In this document: positions 16,737 through 23,866 of the stretch, in pieces
Layout: every line of letters starts with the position of its first letter
Numbering within the stretch: position 1 is the first letter of the stretch
Source of the DNA: Nonomuraea spiralis
GTDB taxonomy: Bacteria; Actinomycetota; Actinomycetes; Streptosporangiales; Streptosporangiaceae
Length of the DNA stretch: 62,443 bases
Assembly: GCF_014648435.1 (NCBI RefSeq)
Contig: NZ_BMRC01000043.1
Coordinates: 1 to 62,443, forward strand
Direction of reading: 5' to 3'
Program-made: the position numbers and the translations under genes
The notes under the pieces: model-generated
The model's input: the letters and a program-made list of their open reading frames with translations, nothing else
Told to the model about the DNA's origin: nothing
The model's database searches: none

Positions 16737-16762
16737 ATTCCGTCATACAGAATGTCATTCCG
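16737..16762. promoter_or_regulatory. Candidate operator upstream of the GH4/ABC operon
   Basis: ATTCCG occurs twice with a 20-bp period (16737 and 16757), and GAATGTCATTC (16750-16760) is a perfect 5-1-5 palindrome. The cluster is about 50-75 bp upstream of the first operon gene, in an AT-richer patch. It looks like an operator, possibly for an IclR- or LacI-like regulator encoded elsewhere. The 272-bp spacer (16688-16959) holds no gene I can support. Confidence 0.4.
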
Positions 16763-16959
16763 AACTGGCGCTAGGAGACCACTGGGACGAAGAGCGTGTC
16801 AAGGGTTGGGGGCGAACTCCCAGGAGGAACGGGCACCTGGCCACACCCCGAGGAGCACGCCAGAACGGCCGGGCCAGGGGCGATGTCCTCGGACTATGCC
16901 CTTCGGCCCGACCGTTCCACGCTATTCCGAATCATGGAAAGCCGGTTTGGCTGGCAGAA

Positions 16960-18174
16960 TCAGCTCAGCAGGACCGGCACCGCCAGCGGCCCCTCGGTGA
17001 TGAGCGACGACGTGTACGCGATCTCGTCGGGCCCGACCGCCAGGCGCAACCCGGGGAACCTGGCGAACAGCGACGACAACGCGATCCGCGCCTCCAGCCG
17101 GGCCAGCGGCGCCCCCAGGCAGAAGTGCGGGCCCCGGCCGAAGCCCAGATGCCCCTCCTTGGCCTTGCCGAGGTCGAAGCTGTCGGCGTCCGGGCCGTAG
17201 CGGGCCGGGTCGGTGCCCGCGCCGGTGAGCCCGATGATGACCGGCTGACCGGCCGGGATCGTCGTGCCGGCGACGGTGACGTCCTTGAGCGGGTAGCGGA
17301 ACACCATGCCGACGACCGAGTTGCGGCTGCGCAGCGCCTCCTCCACCACCTGCTCCCAGGCGTCCTCCGAACGGACGCGGTCGAGCTGGGCGGGATCGGC
17401 GCACAGGGCGACGACCGTCTTCGCGATCAGGTGCACGGTGGTCTCGTGGCCGGCGATGAGCACGACCCACAGGATCCACAACATCTCGTTCTCGGACAGG
17501 CGGTCGCCGTCGTCCTCGTGGGCGCGGATGAGGCCGGTGGTCAGGTCGTCCCCAGGCTCCTGGCGCCGGCGCGCGATGAAGGCCGCCAGGTAGCCGAGCA
17601 GCGCCCCGGCCGCCGCGTTCACCGCGTCGGGGGCGGCGGCGTGCGACAGCAGCACGCCGGTCCACTCGCGGATCTGGGCCCGCTCGTCCTCGGGCACGCC
17701 GAACAGCTCGCAGATCACCGCGACCGGCAGCGGCTCGCTGAAGGCGCGTACGAGGTCGACCTCGCCGTCCCGCTCGGCCATCCGGTCGAGCAGGTCGTCG
17801 GTCATCTGCTGGACGCGCGGCGCGAGCCCGGCCACCCGGGCCGGCGTGAAGGCCCGGTTGATCAGGCCGCGCAGCCGCCGGTGGTCGGCGCCGTCCTTGG
17901 TCAGCAGGTGGTCGCCCTCGACGACCTGGCGCAGCGGCCAGTCGGCCGGGACCGTGCCGTCGTGCAGCCCGGCGAAGTTCCTGGCGTCCTTGCTGAAGAG
18001 CGTCTCGTCGTTGGCCAGCACCTCCTCCGTCGCCTCGTAGGAGGTCACCAGCCAGCCGGTCACCTCCCCGGGGAGCAGGACGCGCAGCACCGGGCCGTGC
18101 GCGTCCCGCAGGCGGCGGATCGTCTCGGACGTCCGCTCGCCGGGAACCGGGAACGGAAGTGCAGGCGTTTCCAA
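16960..18174 (-). CDS. Cytochrome P450
   Basis: A 404-aa soluble class I bacterial P450. The I-helix oxygen-activating motif is IAGHETTVH, the K-helix ExxR is EEALR, and the haem-binding loop is FGRGPHFCLGAPLARLEA with thiolate Cys at about residue 352. It starts with TTG, supported by GGGAGG (on the minus strand) five to six bases upstream; no better in-frame ATG lies nearby. No ferredoxin or reductase gene is adjacent, so electrons must come from elsewhere. It follows the LuxR-like ATPase gene on the same strand but a hairpin separates them. The substrate is not predictable. Confidence 0.93.
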   Translation of the reverse strand: METPALPFPVPGERTSETIRRLRDAHGPVLRVLLPGEVTGWLVTSYEATEEVLANDETLFSKDARNFAGLHDGTVPADWPLRQVVEGDHLLTKDGADHRRLRGLINRAFTPARVAGLAPRVQQMTDDLLDRMAERDGEVDLVRAFSEPLPVAVICELFGVPEDERAQIREWTGVLLSHAAAPDAVNAAAGALLGYLAAFIARRRQEPGDDLTTGLIRAHEDDGDRLSENEMLWILWVVLIAGHETTVHLIAKTVVALCADPAQLDRVRSEDAWEQVVEEALRSRNSVVGMVFRYPLKDVTVAGTTIPAGQPVIIGLTGAGTDPARYGPDADSFDLGKAKEGHLGFGRGPHFCLGAPLARLEARIALSSLFARFPGLRLAVGPDEIAYTSSLITEGPLAVPVLLS

Positions 18175-18216
18175 TGCAGCCTCCCATATGCGGATGTCCC
18201 CCCACTCTCGGTGGTA

Positions 18217-18243
18217 AGCCCTCCTGATCCAAGACAGGAGGCT
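18217..18243 (-). terminator. Hairpin between LuxR-like and P450 genes
   Basis: AGCCCTCCTG pairs with CAGGAGGCT (one bulged C, 8-nt loop). It lies 57-83 nt beyond the stop of the LuxR-like gene and about 45 nt before the P450 start, so it probably terminates or attenuates read-through. Confidence 0.4.
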
Positions 18244-18299
18244 GTCACCGTCAGGCAGGCAACATCTGTCCCTCCCGCCACATAGGAGCCCCAGGTGGG

Positions 18300-20405
18300 T
18301 CAGACGTTCGGCAGCCCCTCACCCTCCGGCTCCAGCGCGTACGCGATGCCGGCGTCGAGGTCGCCGTCGTACCCGGCGCGGAACGCCGACTCGTACACGT
18401 CGTCGCCCAGGGACTCGCGCGCCTGCCGCTCGCAGTCCTGCCGGGCCGCCACCCAGGCCGGGACGCTGGCCTGCGCCTGCCCATGGGTGCTCCAGATCCG
18501 CTGGGCCAGCCCCAGCAGCCGGGCCGCCCGCTCCGACCGTCCTGCGGCCCCCGCGCCGAGCGCCAGCAGGTCGACGGTCAGCCCGATCCCGAAGTTGTCG
18601 TGCAGCCTGCGCTTGGTACGCAACGCCGCCTGCCCGTAGGCGACCGCCGCGTCCAGGCGCCCGCGGGCCAGTTCGGCCTGGCCGCGCAGCAGGTCGCCGT
18701 GGGAGCGCATCGACTGCTCGCCGCGCTGGTCGCACAGGGCCCGCAGATCCTCCAGCACCGAGATCGCCTCGTCGGCCCGGCCGCCGACGGTGTGCGCGAC
18801 CGCCCGGCACATCAACGCCAGCAGGCCCGCGATCGTCAGGTCGCCGTCGCTCCAGCGCATCACGTACGCCGGTTCCGACTCGACCATGGCCAGTTCCAGG
18901 TCGCCGCGGATCACGCCGACCGCCGAGCGCAGTGCTTTGACGCACAGCGCGGCGAAGGCGTCGTCGTCGTCCGCGGCGGCCTCGCACTCGTCGGCCCGCG
19001 CCTCGGTGGCGGCGGCGTCCCCCTGGGTGGCCGCGAGCAGGCCGTCGGCCCACAGGGCGCGGGCGCGGGCCGTTCCGGGGGCGGGGTCGAGGGCCAGCGC
19101 CTGGCCGAGGTAGTGGCGGCCCTCCTTGGCGTAGCCGCAGCCGTACCAGAAGAACGCCAGCGTGCCGGCCAGGTCGAGGGCGGCCCGGCCGTCCCGCTCG
19201 CCGAGCGCGCTCTCCAGCGCGGCGCGCAGGTTGTCGTGCTCGCCGACCATCCGGTCGTACCAGGCCGGCTGGCCGGCGCCGAGCCAGCCGGCGGCGCCGC
19301 GTACGGCCAGGTCCTGGTAGTGCTCGCGGTGCCGGCGGCGCAGTTCCTCCTCCTCACCGAGGCCGCGCAGCCATCCGGCGCCGTACTCGCGCAGGGTGTC
19401 GAGCATGCGGTAACGCTCGCCCGAGCCGGTCGGCAGCCAGGTCAGGATCGACTCGTCGGCCAGGGCGTCGAGCAGCAGCCCGACGTCGGCCTCCGGCAGC
19501 CGCTCGTCGGCGCACACCTGGCGCACCGCCTCGGCGTCGAAGTCACCGGCGAACACCGACACCCGCGCCCACAGCAGGCGTTCGGCGGGCTCGCACAGCT
19601 CGTGGCTCCACCCGACGGCGGTGCGCAACGCCTGGTGCCAGGGCGGGTCGGCCTCCTGGTCGAGCACCTGGTCGTCCTCCAGCGTGGCGAAGCGGTCCTC
19701 CAGCCGGTCGGCCAGATGGCCCAGCGGCAGGTCGCGCAGCCGGGCCGCGGCCAGCTCGATCGCCAGCGGGATGCCTTCGAGCCGGCGGCACAACCGTACG
19801 ACGTCGTCGCGGTTGGTGTCGGTGACCTCGAAGGTCGGCATCGTCTCGGTGGCCCGTTCGACCAGCAGCGTCACGGCGTCCTGGCCGCGCAGCGCGGTGG
19901 CGCCCGGCGCCGGCACGGGCAGCGGCTCGACCACGATCACCAGCTCGGGGTCCACCTCCAGCGCCCGCCGGCTGGTGGCCAGGACGTGCAGCCCCGGCAC
20001 CGCGGCGAGCAGCGTCTCGACGGTCACCGCGCAGGCGCCCACCAGGTGCTCGCAGGTGTCGAGCACGAGCAGCACCTCACGGCCGAACAGGTGCTCGGCC
20101 AGCACCTCGGCCATGGGCCTCGTGGTCTGGTCGGTGAGCCGCAGCGCCTCGGCGATGGCGTGCGGCAGCAGGGTCCCGTCGTCCAGCGGAGACAGCTCCA
20201 CCAGCCAGGCCCCGCCGGTGAACGCGGACCGCAGATCGGCGGCGGCGCGCAGGGCCAGGCGGGTCTTGCCCACTCCGCCCACCCCGGTCAGGGTCACCAT
20301 CCGGGAGCGCCGGCACGCCCGCCGCACCTGCTCCAACTCGTTTTCTCGGCCGATCAGGCTCGTGAGTTCCGCTGGGAGGTTGCCCGCCTGCCAGTTACCT
20401 GCCAT
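18300..20405 (-). CDS. STAND-type ATPase related to LuxR/LAL regulators, lacking the HTH
   Basis: A 701-aa predicted signal-transduction ATPase. The N-terminal NTPase has Walker A LTGVGGVGKTRLAL, Walker B VLLVLDTCEHL and a sensor-like LATSRRAL; the rest (about residues 320-690) is helical TPR-like repeats. Related actinobacterial LuxR-family proteins continue after the AIAYAL segment into a C-terminal HTH, but this protein stops there (ends GEGLPNV) and no HTH remnant is visible downstream. It may therefore act through protein contacts or be a truncated regulator. I chose ATG at 20405 because AGGTGG lies 8 nt upstream; a GTG at 20417 is an alternative. It is divergent from a SpoIIE-type phosphatase. 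Confidence 0.8.
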   Translation of the reverse strand: MAGNWQAGNLPAELTSLIGRENELEQVRRACRRSRMVTLTGVGGVGKTRLALRAAADLRSAFTGGAWLVELSPLDDGTLLPHAIAEALRLTDQTTRPMAEVLAEHLFGREVLLVLDTCEHLVGACAVTVETLLAAVPGLHVLATSRRALEVDPELVIVVEPLPVPAPGATALRGQDAVTLLVERATETMPTFEVTDTNRDDVVRLCRRLEGIPLAIELAAARLRDLPLGHLADRLEDRFATLEDDQVLDQEADPPWHQALRTAVGWSHELCEPAERLLWARVSVFAGDFDAEAVRQVCADERLPEADVGLLLDALADESILTWLPTGSGERYRMLDTLREYGAGWLRGLGEEEELRRRHREHYQDLAVRGAAGWLGAGQPAWYDRMVGEHDNLRAALESALGERDGRAALDLAGTLAFFWYGCGYAKEGRHYLGQALALDPAPGTARARALWADGLLAATQGDAAATEARADECEAAADDDDAFAALCVKALRSAVGVIRGDLELAMVESEPAYVMRWSDGDLTIAGLLALMCRAVAHTVGGRADEAISVLEDLRALCDQRGEQSMRSHGDLLRGQAELARGRLDAAVAYGQAALRTKRRLHDNFGIGLTVDLLALGAGAAGRSERAARLLGLAQRIWSTHGQAQASVPAWVAARQDCERQARESLGDDVYESAFRAGYDGDLDAGIAYALEPEGEGLPNV

Positions 20406-20466
20406 CGTGATCGCCACCTATCGGATGAAGTTGTGACAGCAGCTTGCCGGAAGCTGATGCGCTCCG

Positions 20467-20492
20467 TCACTAAAAGTGAGAAAGTAGCTACT
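20467..20492. promoter_or_regulatory. Two short palindromes in a divergent spacer
   Basis: TCACTAAAAGTGA (20467-20479, 5-3-5) and AGTAGCTACT (20483-20492) lie in an AT-rich stretch between the STAND ATPase and phosphatase genes. They are probably operator or promoter elements for one or both genes; the regulator is unknown. Confidence 0.4.
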
Positions 20493-20543
20493 CCTACTGT
20501 TCGCCCCGTCCGGAAAGAAGAAGCCGATAGCCGGAGACACACC

Positions 20544-21515
20544 ATGCGTTCACAGCGAGGCTGGTTCCTGCTGTTCCTGCTGGTCGAAGTGGTTGTCGCG
20601 CTGTTCGCCACCTTCGGTGGCGCCGATTTCGACCCTCTGACGGGCCTGCTCGTCCTGGCCGCCGCGGGCGGCTGGACGTTGGTGACCATCCGGGCCCAGC
20701 GCGAACAGGAGAACGAACTCGTCCGGGTTCGCCAGATCGCCGAGCTCGCCCAGCAGGCGGTCGTCCGGCCCCTGCCGCCCCGGCTCGGCGGCGTCAGCCT
20801 GGCCGTCCACACCCGTTCGGCCAACGACCAGTCGCTGGTCGGCGGCGACCTGCACGACGCGCTGGTCGCGCCCTCCGGCGTACGGGTCATCGTCGGGGAC
20901 GCCAAGGGCAAGGGCATGGAGGCCGCCCACCTCAGCGCCGTCGTGCTGGCCGCCTTCCGCCGGCACGCGGCCGCCGCGCCCGACCTGGTGACGCTGGCCG
21001 GGGCGCTCGACGCCGAACTCTTCCCGCACCTCGGCGAGGAGGACTTCGTGACCGTCCTGCTGGCCGAGTTCGCGCCCGGCGAGGTACGCCTGGTCAACTG
21101 CGGCCACCCGGCGCCCCTGCGGATCGGCCACCGCCTGGAGGCGCTGGAGCCGCCCGAGCCCTCGCCGCCGCTGGGCCTCGGCCCCGACCCGCGGATGCGC
21201 CGCGCCGGTCTCGGCCTCTCCCAGCGGCTGCTGCTCTACACCGACGGCCTGTCCGAGGCCAGGGACGCCGACGGCGTCGAGTTCCCGCTCGACCACCACG
21301 TCAGGCACGCCCTGGCCGCGCCGGGCCTCGACCACGCGCTGCCCAATCTCCTCGACCTGCTCGACGAGCACGCCGGCGACCTGCGGGACGACCTGACGCT
21401 CGTGCTGGCGCAGCCCGTCCCCGTGCCCGATCCGGCCGAGCGGGTGCCGGGCCCGGCGCCGGGTGACCTGGGCGTCACCGTCCTGCCGGCCGACTCGGGC
21501 AACGAGCGCCCGTAG
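20544..21515 (+). CDS. Membrane-anchored SpoIIE/RsbU-type PP2C phosphatase
   Basis: A 323-aa phosphatase of the type that dephosphorylates anti-anti-sigma factors. Two N-terminal membrane helices (about residues 7-27 and 32-50) are followed by a short linker and the SpoIIE catalytic domain, with VGGDLHDAL, VGDAKGKGMEAAHL, VNCGHPAPL, LLLYTDGLSEARD and RDDLTLVLAQ supplying the metal-binding aspartates. There is no visible sensory domain between the helices and the catalytic core. ATG at 20544 with GGAG upstream. It is divergent from the STAND ATPase, and no sigma, anti-sigma or STAS partner is encoded nearby, so its partners lie elsewhere. Confidence 0.9.
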   Translation: MRSQRGWFLLFLLVEVVVALFATFGGADFDPLTGLLVLAAAGGWTLVTIRAQREQENELVRVRQIAELAQQAVVRPLPPRLGGVSLAVHTRSANDQSLVGGDLHDALVAPSGVRVIVGDAKGKGMEAAHLSAVVLAAFRRHAAAAPDLVTLAGALDAELFPHLGEEDFVTVLLAEFAPGEVRLVNCGHPAPLRIGHRLEALEPPEPSPPLGLGPDPRMRRAGLGLSQRLLLYTDGLSEARDADGVEFPLDHHVRHALAAPGLDHALPNLLDLLDEHAGDLRDDLTLVLAQPVPVPDPAERVPGPAPGDLGVTVLPADSGNERP

Positions 21516-21601
21516 CGCGGCTGGACGCGGCGCGCGCGGGCGAGATCCGACCCCCTAAGGTGGGGACGTTCGTTCGCGGCGTCCGATGAGAGGGAGATCC
21601 G

Positions 21602-23584
21602 GTGAGCGGTACCGGTGAGCTTGCCGTACCCGAGTCGGTCGAGAGCGCGGGCCGTACCGGACCGCCTTCCAGCGGGCTCGCGCGGTGGTTGCTGCGGCAC
21701 CAGGTCCAGCCCGTCGGCCCGGAGTCGGCCGAGGGCCACGGCGAGCCGCAGGCGTGGTGGAAGGTCATGTGCCTGACCGGCGTCGACTACTTCTCCACCC
21801 TCGCCTACCTGCCCGGCATCGCCGCGCTGGCGGCCGGGGCGCTGTCGCCGCTGGCCACGCTGCTCATCGTGGCGCTGACGCTGCTCGGCATGTTGCCGAT
21901 GTACCGGCGGGTGGCCAAGGAGAGCCCCCACGGGCAGGGGTCGGTCGCCATGCTCGAACGCCTGCTGCCGTTCTGGCGGGGCAAGCTGTTCGTCCTGGTC
22001 CTGCTGGGGTTCGTGGCCACGTCGTGGATCATCACGATCACGTTGTCGGCCGCCGACGCCTCGGTGCACATCCTGGAGAACCCGTACTTCCCGAGTTTCC
22101 TGCACGGGCACGCGGTGATCATCACCGTGGTGCTGCTGCTGGTGCTCGGCGGGGTGTTCCTGATGGGCTTCACCGAGGCGGTCGGCGTCGCGATCCCGCT
22201 GGTCGCGCTGTTCCTGCTGCTCAACGCGGTCGTCGTCGCCGTCGGGTTCGCCGACGTGGCGGCCGAGCCCGAGGCCCTGTCACGCTGGACGGACGCGCTG
22301 CTGACCGGGCGCGGCGGCTTCACCGGGCTGCTCGGCCCGGCGGTGCTGGCCTTCCCGCTGCTGGTGCTGGGCCTGTCCGGGTTCGAGACGGGCGTCAGCA
22401 TGATGCCCCTCGTGGCCGCCCAGGGCGACGACCCCGAGCAGCGGCTGCGCTCGCGCATCGGCAACACCCGCAAGCTGCTGACCGTGGCCGCGCTCATCAT
22501 GAGCGTCTACCTGATCGCCACCAGCTTCGTCACCACCGTGCTCATCCCGGCCGAGCAGTTCGCGCCGGGCGGGCAGGCCAACGGCAGGGCGCTGGCGTAC
22601 CTGGCGCACGAGCGCCTCGGCGAGGGCTTCGGCACGGTCTACGACGTCAGCACCATCCTCATCCTCTGGTTCGCCGGGGCGTCGGCCATGGCGGGCCTGA
22701 TCAACATCGTGCCGCGCTACCTGCCCTCGTACGGCATGGCCCCGGAGTGGGGCAGGGCCGTCCGGCCCGTCGTGCTGGTCTACACGGTCATCTGCGTGCT
22801 GCTCACCCTGGTCTTCGACGCCGACGTGGACGCCCAGGCCGGCGCGTACGCCACCGGCATCCTGGCCATGATGGTCTCCGGCGCGGTCGCGGTGACCATC
22901 TCGGCCGTCCGCCGCCGCCAGACCCCGGCCGTCGTCGGGTTCACCGTGCTGACCCTGGTGCTGGTCTACGCGCTGGTGGAGAACATCAGGGAGAAGCCCG
23001 ACGGCATCACCATCTCGGCGTTCTTCATCCTCGGCATCGTCGCGATCTCGCTGATCTCGCGGGTGTCGCGCACGACCGAGCTGCGGGCCGACCGCGTCGA
23101 GTTCGACGAGGCGGCGCGCCGGTTCGTCACCGACTCCCTCGACCACGACGGCGCGCTCAACATCATCGCCAACCGGCGTGGCCCTGGCGACGTGGCCGAG
23201 TACCTGGCCAAGGAGAGCGAGCAGCGCGCCATGAACCCGGTGCCGGGCCGGGCCGACGTGTTGTTCCTGGAGATCGACGTCATCGACCCCTCCAGCTTCA
23301 GCGACGTGCTGCGGCTGCACGGCGTCGAGGTCGGCGGCCACCGGGTGCTGCGCGCGGAGAGCCCGGCGGCGCCCAACGCGATCGCGGCCGTCCTGCTCGC
23401 GTTGCGCGACGCCACCGGGGTGCGTCCCCACTGCTACTTCGAGTGGGCCGAGGGCTCGCCGATGGTCCACCTGCTGCGCTACCTCATCCTGGGCCGCGGC
23501 GACACCGCCCCGGTCGTACGGGAGATCATCCGCAAGATCGAGCCCGATCCGCAGCGGCGGCCCGGCATCCACGTCGGCGGCTGA
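21602..23584 (+). CDS. APC-superfamily amino acid permease
   Basis: A 660-aa integral membrane transporter with about 12 hydrophobic segments (from roughly residue 60 to 500), beginning CLTGVDYFSTLAYLPGIAAL, with GLSGFETGVSMMPLVAAQG in the typical TM6 position. A hydrophilic C-terminal region of about 160 residues (from about 500) follows the last helix and may be regulatory. GTG start at 21602 preceded by GGGAGA. It stands alone, so substrate prediction beyond an amino acid or polyamine is unsafe. Confidence 0.87.
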   Translation: MSGTGELAVPESVESAGRTGPPSSGLARWLLRHQVQPVGPESAEGHGEPQAWWKVMCLTGVDYFSTLAYLPGIAALAAGALSPLATLLIVALTLLGMLPMYRRVAKESPHGQGSVAMLERLLPFWRGKLFVLVLLGFVATSWIITITLSAADASVHILENPYFPSFLHGHAVIITVVLLLVLGGVFLMGFTEAVGVAIPLVALFLLLNAVVVAVGFADVAAEPEALSRWTDALLTGRGGFTGLLGPAVLAFPLLVLGLSGFETGVSMMPLVAAQGDDPEQRLRSRIGNTRKLLTVAALIMSVYLIATSFVTTVLIPAEQFAPGGQANGRALAYLAHERLGEGFGTVYDVSTILILWFAGASAMAGLINIVPRYLPSYGMAPEWGRAVRPVVLVYTVICVLLTLVFDADVDAQAGAYATGILAMMVSGAVAVTISAVRRRQTPAVVGFTVLTLVLVYALVENIREKPDGITISAFFILGIVAISLISRVSRTTELRADRVEFDEAARRFVTDSLDHDGALNIIANRRGPGDVAEYLAKESEQRAMNPVPGRADVLFLEIDVIDPSSFSDVLRLHGVEVGGHRVLRAESPAAPNAIAAVLLALRDATGVRPHCYFEWAEGSPMVHLLRYLILGRGDTAPVVREIIRKIEPDPQRRPGIHVGG

Positions 23585-23601
23585 CCGGCCAGGCTGACCG
23601 G

Positions 23602-23640
23602 CCGGGCGGGCGGGCCGGGCGGGCGGGCCGGGCGGGCGGG
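23602..23640. repeat. Three perfect 13-bp tandem repeats, G/C only
   Basis: CCGGGCGGGCGGG occurs three times end to end (23602-23614, 23615-23627, 23628-23640), just downstream of the permease stop. The runs of GGG could form a G-quadruplex on the plus strand. It is too short and lacks spacers to be CRISPR. It may act as a 3' structural element or be a slippage-prone microsatellite. Confidence 0.8.
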
Positions 23641-23644
23641 CCGG

Positions 23645-23791
23645 TCAGGCGGCTTCGTCCGGCTGCCGGGGCTCATGCGGGTCGGGCGGGAGGCCGTCGC
23701 GGTCGAGGCCCAGCAGGGCGAGACGGAAGCGGGCGCAGCGTGCTTCGAGCTCACGCTCGTCGTCGGGGATCCACTGATCGATCATGGTCAT
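23645..23791 (-). CDS. Small hypothetical protein (48 aa)
   Basis: A short acidic and charged open frame beginning MTMIDQWIPDDERELEARC. It lies just downstream of the dikinase-like gene on the same strand (75 bp after its stop) and converges with the permease. The first half looks helical, the second is Pro/Asp/Glu-rich. No ribosome site is obvious; an in-frame extension to 23854 exists. I recognise no family, and it may not be real. Confidence 0.4.
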   Translation of the reverse strand: MTMIDQWIPDDERELEARCARFRLALLGLDRDGLPPDPHEPRQPDEAA

Positions 23792-23866
23792 CACAGTGAA
23801 CACACCGCGGCCCGGCGGACGGCCGACTTGGCCCAGTCTTTTCACCGCTTTCACCGCGGCAACCCT

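Noticed and set aside
16960..20405. Biosynthetic gene cluster centred on the P450 and LuxR-like gene
   Set aside because: No core biosynthetic enzyme (PKS, NRPS, terpene synthase, RiPP) is adjacent and the two genes are separated by a hairpin.
23602..23640. CRISPR array
   Set aside because: Repeats are only 13 bp, contiguous without spacers, and composed solely of G and C.
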